The notes under the pieces: model-generated
Told to the model about the DNA's origin: nothing
The model's input: only the letters and a program-made list of their open reading frames with translations
The model's database searches: none
Position numbers and translations under genes: made by a program
In this document: piece after piece, positions 1-6,041 of the stretch
Layout of the letters: the number at the start of each line of letters is the position of its first letter
Position numbering within the stretch: the stretch's first letter is position 1
Origin: Acidocella sp. 35-58-6
GTDB taxonomy: Bacteria > Pseudomonadota > Alphaproteobacteria > Acetobacterales > Acetobacteraceae
DNA: 6,041 bases
Assembly (NCBI GenBank): GCA_002281005.1
Contig: NCFD01000085.1
Span: 1-6,041, forward strand
Direction: 5' to 3'

Positions 1-293
1 AAGCGCTGCGTTACGATGAAACCGGCCAGCCACTCACGGGCAGCTTCATGGATTACGCCATGCCGCGTGCCGCCGATGTGCCCAATTTTATCACGCTGGA
101 CACGCCCACGCCATCACCCAATAATCCACTTGGCGTCAAAGGCCTAGGCGAGGCTGGCACTACCGGCGCACTGGCCGCCGTCACCAATGCCATTGCCAAC
201 GCCCTCTCTCACATTGGCGCCGAAATTCCCCAACTTCCCTGCACCGCCGAACGCTTGTGGCAGGCGATACAAAGCCGGGGTGATGCTGGCTAA
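1..293 (+). CDS. C-terminal end of a CoxL-like molybdopterin-binding hydroxylase subunit (partial)
   Basis: The last 96 codons of a gene whose start lies left of the window; the frame opens at base 3 and ends at TAA 291-293. The stretch contains the family signature TPSPNNPLGVKG followed by GLGEAGTTGA. In xanthine oxidase family enzymes, including aerobic CO dehydrogenase CoxL, the glutamate in this GEAG segment (codon 150-152) is the catalytic base beside the Mo-MCD cofactor. The ending with LWQAI is also typical of the family. Such subunits hydroxylate CO, aldehydes, purines or N-heterocycles together with FAD and [2Fe-2S] subunits. The substrate cannot be decided here, because the active-site loop that separates true CoxL (AYxCSFR type) from relatives is outside the window. 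No terminator is visible after the stop. The family is secure; the specific enzyme is not. Confidence 0.87.
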   Translation, partial: ALRYDETGQPLTGSFMDYAMPRAADVPNFITLDTPTPSPNNPLGVKGLGEAGTTGALAAVTNAIANALSHIGAEIPQLPCTAERLWQAIQSRGDAG

Positions 294-327
294 AATGATT
301 CAGACGAAGCTACAAACGCACCAGAAA
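294..327. other. Convergent intergenic gap
   Basis: These 34 bases separate the stop codon of the CoxL-like gene (plus strand) from the stop codon of cobA (minus strand). They are AT-richer than the flanks. I see no stem-loop followed by a T-run on either strand, so no intrinsic terminator can be called for either transcript. Confidence 0.6.
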
Positions 328-1122
328 TTATGAGAAACATCGAGTAAGCACCGTTGCGGCTTTGCCGGAAATTTCGGCATGGGCACCCGCATTATAATTC
401 GCTGGCACGGCTTCCTGCAGGGCTTGCCCAATCATGATGAGGATTGGCCCGGTTGTTGCCTCGCGTTCCACAAGGCGCGGCAGTGTTGCGATCGTTCCGC
501 GCAAAGTGCGTTGCTGAGCCAAGCTGGCATTTTCAACGGCGATCGCTGGCATATCAGGTTCCATACCGGATTCAATAAAGTGCGCCGCCATCCCACCGAG
601 AGTTTGGGTACCCATATAAACCACCAACGTGCCGCCGGATTTAGTAAGTGAAACCCAATCATGGGCTGGCAATCCGCCTTCTGCACCATGGCCGGTGAGA
701 AAATGCACCGAGCGTGCCACGCCCCGCTTGGAGAGCGAGAGCTCCAGCGCCGCGGCCGCCGCCGTTGCCGCGGTAATACCAGGAATTATTTCAAAGGATA
801 TGTTATGCGCCCGCAACGCCTCCATCTCCTCAGAGGCACGGCCGAACACCATAGGGTCACCGCCTTTAAGGCGTACCACGACATGCCCCGCGAGCGCCTC
901 TGCAACAAGCAGACGGCAAATTTCGCGTTGCGATGCCGAGTGTCTGCCACAGCGTTTGCCAACATCGATCAGACGCGCGGCAGGCGATGCCATACCGATA
1001 ATACGCGCATCAACCAGGCTATCATGCAACACGACATCAGCACTGAGTAACCGGCGCAACGCTTTGATCGTCAGTAACTCAGGATCGCCAGGTCCGGCAC
1101 CGATAAGGAATACACGGCTCAT
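328..1122 (-). CDS. cobA: Uroporphyrinogen-III C-methyltransferase (SUMT)
   Basis: This 264-residue cytoplasmic enzyme transfers two methyl groups from S-adenosylmethionine to uroporphyrinogen III, giving precorrin-2 for siroheme (and cobalamin) synthesis. Visible signatures are the N-terminal GAGPGDPELLT (residues 8-18), RLKGGDP (84-90) followed by VFGR (92-95), PGIT (114-117) and VVYMG (167-171), all in the order expected for SUMT. The length is normal for the single-domain enzyme. It lacks the N-terminal dehydrogenase/ferrochelatase half of trifunctional CysG, so the later siroheme steps must be encoded elsewhere. The frame is open a further 24 codons upstream, but ATG 1120-1122 is chosen because it overlaps the nasA stop as ATGA, has AGGAG eight bases upstream and puts the SAM-binding motif at the usual distance from the N terminus. 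About 25 residues after the core are unremarkable. In this operon its role is to supply siroheme precursor for NirB. Some databases would name it cysG. Confidence 0.95.
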   Translation of the reverse strand: MSRVFLIGAGPGDPELLTIKALRRLLSADVVLHDSLVDARIIGMASPAARLIDVGKRCGRHSASQREICRLLVAEALAGHVVVRLKGGDPMVFGRASEEMEALRAHNISFEIIPGITAATAAAAALELSLSKRGVARSVHFLTGHGAEGGLPAHDWVSLTKSGGTLVVYMGTQTLGGMAAHFIESGMEPDMPAIAVENASLAQQRTLRGTIATLPRLVEREATTGPILIMIGQALQEAVPANYNAGAHAEISGKAATVLTRCFS

Positions 1123-3743
1123 GTCACTAACTCCTGCGATGCTACAGATTGCGAAATTTCCGAGTGTAAAATCTCCGCGAGCTCGCCTTTGCACGAGCCG
1201 CAGTTGGTGCCGGCCTTCAGGACACTGCCAATGCCAGCAATATCTTCAAGGTGGTATTCCCGAATCGCAGTCCGGATTGCCGCTTCGCTCACACGGTGGC
1301 AAACGCATATAACCGGCCCGGACGCTACCGCCGGCGTGGCGCTGGCCATCAATATACCGATACGATTGGCCTGCCAGTGAGGAACGCCAAATAATTCGGC
1401 AAGGGCCTGGTGACACGGCAGCAAATGCTTTTGCGGCGCCATAAAGCAACACGCAAGCAAGCGATTATCCTGCAAAATACCCAGCCTGTACGTGCCGCGC
1501 CCAGCATCGAGCAATTCAATCCGCTCCGCATCAGCATCAGCACCACACAGGCGCGTTGCCCAGTCGGACAATTCATTGCCAAAGACCAGAGGTTTCCAAC
1601 CCGCCATGGTGAAGCGGTGCATACCGCCTGCCAGCGGCACGCGCGATGCATAAAACTGCCCTGAGGGCCGGGTAAGTTTGCGGGTTTGTAAAACGCCATG
1701 CCAAAATACGGGCAGCCGTTCCATTGCAGCATGTTCAAATTTGGAAGCCGGCTGGCCCGAGTGTGGATCGCGCGCCGGGCCAACAAGCTGGTTGACATTG
1801 CCGGTCGCGTTATGGGTCTGGGTCCAATGCATGGCGGCAAAAATTTCGCCCCCACGCTGCGCATTTGAAATAACCACCGGCAACACCGCACTGCCGTGAC
1901 GCGTCGTGATGCGTACCAGGTCACCCGGATCAAGCGCATACGTTCCTGCATCAGCCTCTGCGATTGAAAAACTCGGCTCGGCTGAGCTTTCCATTAATGT
2001 CGGCACAAAGCCGGTACGGGTCATGGTGTGCCACTGGTCGCGCAGCCGCCCCGTATTGAGAATGAAGGGGAAAGAAGCATCACGCTTTTTGGTAGCAATA
2101 GCCGTGATGGCGACAAAATTCGCACGGCCTGATGGGGTTGGGAATTTACCCTCCGCGAAAAATCGCGGAGCCCCCCACGTGAAAGGCTTCAACGCCTCAT
2201 ATTCATCATCACTGAGGTTTTGGTACGGCGCGATATTGAATAGCCTGGCACCGTTATTGCCGTGACCAGAAAGCCTAGCATGCTCACGAAAGATATCCGC
2301 CGGTTTGGTGTAAGCAAACTGCGGGGCAAACCCCATGCGCCGCGCAACTTGCGTGAACATCCACCAATCAGGTCGGGCCTCGGCTGGGGCGGCGCGAAAA
2401 GCGCGTTGACGTGATACGCAACGCTCAGAATTAGTCACTGTGCCGTCTTTTTCTGACCAGCCGGCGGCAGGCAAAACCACGTTGGCAAGCCGCGTGGTTT
2501 CAGTTGGCCAACAATCAGCCACCACCACCAACGGGCAAGCTTCCAAGGCCGCACGCACGCGTGTTGAGCTTGGCAGGCTTTCGGCTGGATTGGTGGCAGC
2601 GATCCAAATAGCCTTGATACGGCCTGCCAACACCGCGTCAAATAACTCAACAGCTTTCAAACCTGGCTTTTCAGCCAGAACCTTCGCCGACCAAAATGAC
2701 TTTAACAAAGCGCGGTCCGTGGGATCGTCAAACTGCAAATGTGCGGCGAGTTGATTAGCCAATCCACCGACCTCACGCCCGCCCATCGCATTCGGCTGGC
2801 CGGTTAACGAAAATGGTCCCATACCTGGCTTGCCGATACGACCGCTGGCAAGATGCACATTGATAATGGCGTTGACTTTGTCGGTCCCGCCGATGGATTG
2901 GTTCACCCCCTGGCTGAATAACGTGACTGTGCGCGGCGTGTTACAAAACAAGTTGATAAATACGCCGAGATCAGCGTCGGAAATACCAAGTGCGGCGGCC
3001 CGTGGCGCACCGGCGCGCGCTGCCCGCAAGGCCCCTGATAAACCCTGCGTGTACGACGCGACGTATGTTTGATCGATATGTCCGCGCTCATCAAGTGCGG
3101 TCAACAGCCGCAGGAATAATCCGGCATCTGCGTCAGGGCGGACCGCCAAATGTAAATCTGCCAGAGCAGCGGTAGCGGTACGCCGTGGATCAACCACAAT
3201 AATTTTGGTGCCACGCGCCGCGCGGGCCGCCAACGCCCGCTCAAATAATACCGGATGGCACCAGGCAGTGTTGGAGCCGACAAACACCAGTAGATCAGCC
3301 TCGTCAATATCATCGTAACATCCAGGTACAATATCCTCGCCGAATGCCCTGACATGGCCGGCAACAGTCGAAGCCATGCAGAGCCGCGAATTGGTATCGA
3401 TGTTTGCTGAGCCGATAAAGCCTTTCATCAGCTTATTAGCGACGTAATAATCCTCTGTAAGGAATTGCCCAGAGCCATAAAATGCCACGGCATCCGGCCC
3501 GTATTCAGCGATGATGGCGGAAAATTTTTTAGCAATTTCATCGAGGGCCTGATCCCAGGTTACTTGTTTGCCGCCAACCGTCGGCACCAGTAAACGGTTG
3601 CTGTCATCAAGCGTGGCGGCGAGCGTGGAGCCCTTGATGCAAAGACGGCCTAAATTAGCAGGATGAGATATATCCCCCGTGATGGAGCCGGAATTCACGG
3701 CAACACCACATCCGACCCCACAATACGGGCAGGTGGTTTTCAC
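1119..3743 (-). CDS. nasA: Assimilatory nitrate reductase catalytic subunit with C-terminal [2Fe-2S] domain
   Basis: This 874-residue cytoplasmic molybdoenzyme reduces nitrate to nitrite. The N terminus holds the [4Fe-4S] ligands C5, C8, C12 and C35 (CPYCGVGC and LCIKG). The segment DTNSRLCMAS follows, whose cysteine (C122) is the expected molybdenum ligand by analogy with the NapA/NasA family. Further on are VDPRR and a C-terminal molydopterin-binding region including PTPSGRANF and TGRLRDQWHTMTRTG. There is no Tat signal, as expected for an assimilatory enzyme. The tail carries a BFD-type [2Fe-2S] motif, C813-x-C815 and C848-x2-C851, as in Klebsiella-type NasA and unlike cyanobacterial NarB. 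The start is GTG 3741-3743: it overlaps the nirD stop as GTGA, has AGGTGG six bases upstream and places CPYC at residue 5. An upstream ATG at 3807-3809 would add 22 atypical residues inside nirD. No frameshift or missing ligand is seen. Some databases would name it narB. Confidence 0.96.
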   Translation of the reverse strand: MKTTCPYCGVGCGVAVNSGSITGDISHPANLGRLCIKGSTLAATLDDSNRLLVPTVGGKQVTWDQALDEIAKKFSAIIAEYGPDAVAFYGSGQFLTEDYYVANKLMKGFIGSANIDTNSRLCMASTVAGHVRAFGEDIVPGCYDDIDEADLLVFVGSNTAWCHPVLFERALAARAARGTKIIVVDPRRTATAALADLHLAVRPDADAGLFLRLLTALDERGHIDQTYVASYTQGLSGALRAARAGAPRAAALGISDADLGVFINLFCNTPRTVTLFSQGVNQSIGGTDKVNAIINVHLASGRIGKPGMGPFSLTGQPNAMGGREVGGLANQLAAHLQFDDPTDRALLKSFWSAKVLAEKPGLKAVELFDAVLAGRIKAIWIAATNPAESLPSSTRVRAALEACPLVVVADCWPTETTRLANVVLPAAGWSEKDGTVTNSERCVSRQRAFRAAPAEARPDWWMFTQVARRMGFAPQFAYTKPADIFREHARLSGHGNNGARLFNIAPYQNLSDDEYEALKPFTWGAPRFFAEGKFPTPSGRANFVAITAIATKKRDASFPFILNTGRLRDQWHTMTRTGFVPTLMESSAEPSFSIAEADAGTYALDPGDLVRITTRHGSAVLPVVISNAQRGGEIFAAMHWTQTHNATGNVNQLVGPARDPHSGQPASKFEHAAMERLPVFWHGVLQTRKLTRPSGQFYASRVPLAGGMHRFTMAGWKPLVFGNELSDWATRLCGADADAERIELLDAGRGTYRLGILQDNRLLACCFMAPQKHLLPCHQALAELFGVPHWQANRIGILMASATPAVASGPVICVCHRVSEAAIRTAIREYHLEDIAGIGSVLKAGTNCGSCKGELAEILHSEISQSVASQELVT
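1131..1135 (-). promoter_or_regulatory. Ribosome binding site of cobA
   Basis: Minus-strand AGGAG, eight bases before ATG 1120-1122 and lying inside the 3' end of nasA. It supports the downstream ATG over the in-frame upstream extension and gives cobA its own initiation signal in addition to coupling with nasA. Confidence 0.8.
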
Positions 3744-4081
3744 GCAATGCCACCTGCTGCCAGTAAAACCCGACCATTTTCGACCTTCACTGTGAAACGC
3801 GGCGTGCAACCTTTATCAAGCCCCATTGCATGGCCATTTTGCAGCGAAATCACCCAACCATGCAGCGGGCAGGTCACTGCATCGCCGTGCACGATGCCTT
3901 GGCTCAACGGCCCGGCTTTGTGTGGACACTGATCGCGCAAAGCGTACACGGCGTCATTGGCTGTACGGAACACAGCAATATCACCCATTAAGGTGCTAAC
4001 AGTGCGGGCGCCGAGACGTGGGATATCCTCAAGTGCGCCGATATCATCGAAATTCTCTATGGTTCGCATTCCGTCCATCAT
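3740..4081 (-). CDS. nirD: Nitrite reductase (NAD(P)H) small subunit, Rieske type
   Basis: This 113-residue small subunit partners NirB in the six-electron reduction of nitrite to ammonium in the cytoplasm. It is a single Rieske domain with a complete ligand set: C52-x-H54 (CPHKAGPLSQG) and C71-x2-H74 (CPLHGW), separated by 16 residues, so a [2Fe-2S] cluster should be bound. The length is normal for NirD. The start ATG 4079-4081 overlaps the nirB stop as ATGA. The upstream sequence has only a weak Shine-Dalgarno match (GGCGGTG), so initiation probably depends on ribosomes finishing nirB. In-frame ATGs at 4076-4078 and 4067-4069 are possible alternatives that change only the first few residues. 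Its stop overlaps the nasA GTG. By homology with Paracoccus NasG, this Rieske protein may also pass electrons to the nitrate reductase; that is inference. Confidence 0.95.
   Translation of the reverse strand: MMDGMRTIENFDDIGALEDIPRLGARTVSTLMGDIAVFRTANDAVYALRDQCPHKAGPLSQGIVHGDAVTCPLHGWVISLQNGHAMGLDKGCTPRFTVKVENGRVLLAAGGIA
3750..3755 (-). promoter_or_regulatory. Ribosome binding site of nasA
   Basis: Minus-strand AGGTGG, six bases before GTG 3741-3743 and inside the last codons of nirD. With the GTGA overlap it decides for the GTG start over the upstream ATG at 3807-3809. Confidence 0.7.
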
Positions 4082-6041
4082 ACCAGCACCGCCATGGCGT
4101 TAAATTTCTGTCCCAATGCCTTATCGGAGGCTTCCTCAGCCCAAGGATCGGTTTGAGCGAATTTTTGCGCGTCAAGAAAATCTGCAAACAAGGACTTACG
4201 AAGCTCAGCGTTATCGACGATCCGCTCCTGCACGTATTTAAGACCGACCCGTTCAATCCATGGCGCGGTGCGCTCGAGATAACGTGCTTCCATGCGGTAG
4301 AGTTGCAAGAAAGCACAGGCATATTCCATTACCTCCTGCGCCGTAGTTACCTTACATAACAGCTCGGTAGCACGGACTTTGATCCCGCCATTGCCACCGA
4401 CATGCAAGTCCCACCCGGCTTCCGTGGCCACAACACCAAAATCCTTGATGGTCGCTTCAGCACAATTGCGAGGACAGCCGGATACAGCGAGTTTAACTTT
4501 GTGCGGGTGCCATGACCCCCATGTGGTTTTTTCAAGCGCAACACCCATGGCGGTGGAATCCTGCACACCAAAGCGACACCATTCTGAACCGACACAGGTT
4601 TTTACGGTGCGCAACGCTTTGCCGTAGGCGTGGCCAGAGACCAGTCCCGCAGCGTTCAAATCCTGCCAGACGGCCCGCAAATCCTCCTTCTTCACACCCA
4701 GCATGTCGATCCGCTGGCCACCCGTAACCTTCACAGCAGGGATATTGAATTTATCAACAACATCGGCAATTGCGCGGAGCTCCCGCGCACTGGTGGTACC
4801 ACCCCACATACGAGGCACCACGGAATAAGTGCCGTCCTTCTGGATGTTCGCATGCATACGTTCATTCACAAAACGCGATTGTGCGTCATCCACATATTCG
4901 CCGGGCCACGCCGCGAGAAGGTAGAAATTAAGCGCTGGCCGGCAGGAAGCGCAGCCATTCGGTGTTGACCATTCCAACGCCTGCATAACAGCAGGAATTG
5001 TTTTCAACGGAGCGTTTTGTATCCGGCGCCGCACTTCATCATGACCATGATGTGTGCATTTACACAGCGGCTTCACGGCATCAGCCATATAATCAGAGCC
5101 TAGTGAGAGTTTCAATAAACCTTCAACGAGGCCAGTGCACGAGCCACATGAGGCTGAAGCCTTGGTGCGGGTCCGCACATCGTCAATTGTCTTCAGACCG
5201 TGCTCGGTGATCGCATCGCAAATTGCGGATTTTTTTACGCCGTTACATCCACAAATTTCAGCACTGTCAGCCATCGCTGCGAGGGCTTCGTCAGGATCTC
5301 CCAAAGCGATAGCGGGGCCGAAGATCATGGTATCGCGTAATGCACCAAGGCTATCGCCGTTTTTCAGTAACTCAAAATACCAGCCGGCATCGCGTGCATC
5401 CCCAAAACACACGACGCCCACAAGCTTATCCTCACGCAACACCAAGCGTTTATAAACGCCGCGAGCGGCATCGCGCAGCACCACATCCTCGGTTGACTTG
5501 TCACCCATAAACGCACCTGCGGAGAACATCTCGATGCCGGAGACTTTCAGCCTAGTGCCCGATGCCACTGGTGAAAAAGCCGTTTGCGCCACGCCACAAA
5601 TATGATCGGCGGCAACTTTCGCCATGTCCCAGATCGGCGCCACCAGTCCGAAACATTGTCTGTTATGCTCGATACATTCGCCAATTGCGAAAATATCGGG
5701 GTCGGAGGTGCGCATCGCATCATCCACCAGTACGCCGCGGTCAGTAGCAAGACCGCAGGACTTTGCAAGCATGGCATTGGGACGGATGCCAACGGCCATC
5801 ACCACAAGATCGGCCTCAATACACTGGCCATCTTTCAGCGTCACTGATTGGATGTGACCGTTATCTCCTTCCCCATCAAAAGATTCAGTATTGGCGCTGG
5901 TATAGATAGTCATGCCACGGGCCGTGAGTTTGCGCTCCAACAGATGCGCCGCCGAAGCATCAAGCTGGCGTTCCATCAGGGTCGGCATGAGATGCACGAT
6001 GCTTACATTCATACCACGCAGATTCAAACCATGCGCCGCTT
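4078..6041 (-). CDS. nirB: Nitrite reductase (NAD(P)H) large subunit (partial, N terminus missing)
   Basis: Siroheme-dependent nitrite reductase, reducing nitrite to ammonium with NAD(P)H via FAD and iron-sulfur centres. 653 residues are visible; comparison with ~800-850-residue NirB proteins suggests about 150-160 N-terminal residues lie beyond the right edge. Numbering from the Leu codon at 6025-6027: the end of the NAD-binding and FAD domains (FAIGEC, 113-118); a reductase C-terminal region with ARGVYKRLVL (188-197); a first BFD [2Fe-2S] motif C259-x-C261, C294-x2-C297; a second, C322-x-C324, C359-x2-C362; the ferredoxin-like half-domain with MHANIQKDGTYSVVPRMWGG and VKVTGGQRID; and the siroheme-[4Fe-4S] ligands C478-x5-C484 and C518-x3-C522. 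The TTG at 6025-6027 is not a start, since homologous sequence (AAHG) continues in frame to the edge. The stop overlaps nirD by 4 bp. All visible metal ligands are intact. Confidence 0.97.
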   Translation of the reverse strand, partial: AAHGLNLRGMNVSIVHLMPTLMERQLDASAAHLLERKLTARGMTIYTSANTESFDGEGDNGHIQSVTLKDGQCIEADLVVMAVGIRPNAMLAKSCGLATDRGVLVDDAMRTSDPDIFAIGECIEHNRQCFGLVAPIWDMAKVAADHICGVAQTAFSPVASGTRLKVSGIEMFSAGAFMGDKSTEDVVLRDAARGVYKRLVLREDKLVGVVCFGDARDAGWYFELLKNGDSLGALRDTMIFGPAIALGDPDEALAAMADSAEICGCNGVKKSAICDAITEHGLKTIDDVRTRTKASASCGSCTGLVEGLLKLSLGSDYMADAVKPLCKCTHHGHDEVRRRIQNAPLKTIPAVMQALEWSTPNGCASCRPALNFYLLAAWPGEYVDDAQSRFVNERMHANIQKDGTYSVVPRMWGGTTSARELRAIADVVDKFNIPAVKVTGGQRIDMLGVKKEDLRAVWQDLNAAGLVSGHAYGKALRTVKTCVGSEWCRFGVQDSTAMGVALEKTTWGSWHPHKVKLAVSGCPRNCAEATIKDFGVVATEAGWDLHVGGNGGIKVRATELLCKVTTAQEVMEYACAFLQLYRMEARYLERTAPWIERVGLKYVQERIVDNAELRKSLFADFLDAQKFAQTDPWAEEASDKALGQKFNAMAVLV

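Noticed and set aside
273..291. Possible terminator hairpin AGCC/GGCT at the 3' end of the CoxL-like gene
   Set aside because: The stem is only 4 bp with an 11-nt loop. It lies within the coding sequence and is followed by A residues on the plus strand and by only a short TTTG on the minus strand.
364..378. Near-palindrome GCCGGAAATTTCGGC
   Set aside because: It is inside the cobA coding sequence with no following T-run and is better explained by coding sequence than by an operator or terminator.
629..1312. A 227-codon open frame on the plus strand opposite cobA and the end of nasA
   Set aside because: It is antisense to a well-supported SUMT and to the NasA BFD region, is rich in Arg, Ser, Pro and Ala as expected of a shadow frame, and has no recognisable domain.
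1349..1951. A 200-codon minus-strand open frame inside nasA
   Set aside because: It is an alternative frame of the conserved NasA C-terminal coding sequence. Its translation is dominated by Arg, Cys and Trp and shows no family motif.
4018..4359. Plus-strand open frames opposite nirD and nirB
   Set aside because: They lie antisense to intact conserved genes and have no domain signature or convincing ribosome binding site.
6025..6027. TTG as a start codon for nirB
   Set aside because: In-frame homologous residues continue upstream to the window edge and the N-terminal FAD and NAD-binding region of NirB would be missing, so the gene is cut by the window, not short.

Overview
The window carries most of an assimilatory nitrate and nitrite reduction operon on the minus strand, read from right to left as nirB (5' end cut off by the window edge), nirD, nasA, cobA. 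On the plus strand at the left edge is the 3' end of an unrelated molybdenum hydroxylase gene of the xanthine oxidase / CO dehydrogenase large-subunit (CoxL-like) family, which converges on the operon. Coding density is nearly complete: the only non-coding stretch is the 34-bp gap between the two convergent genes.

The four operon genes form one biochemical unit. NasA (bis-MGD molybdenum, [4Fe-4S], C-terminal [2Fe-2S]) reduces nitrate to nitrite. NirB with NirD (FAD, two BFD-type [2Fe-2S] sites, siroheme-[4Fe-4S], Rieske [2Fe-2S]) reduces nitrite to ammonium with NAD(P)H. CobA (SUMT) makes precorrin-2, the precursor of the siroheme that NirB needs. All three internal junctions are 4-bp start/stop overlaps (ATGA, GTGA, ATGA), which points to one transcript with translational coupling. 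They also fix the real starts of nasA (a GTG) and cobA, both of which could be over-extended upstream. The promoter and any nitrate or nitrogen regulators must lie upstream of nirB, beyond the right edge.

The gene order, the NasA type with a C-terminal BFD domain, the stand-alone SUMT and the moderately GC-rich composition suggest a proteobacterium. Alphaproteobacteria are my best guess, but the genus cannot be read from this window. I see no RNA genes, mobile elements, CRISPR arrays or repeats. This is a well-understood pathway, not a new system. The most interesting detail is that the C-terminal tail of NasA matches a two-part module in the middle of NirB, in the same order and with nearly the same spacing. 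This bears on how NasA receives its electrons when no dedicated nitrate reductase flavoprotein is visible.
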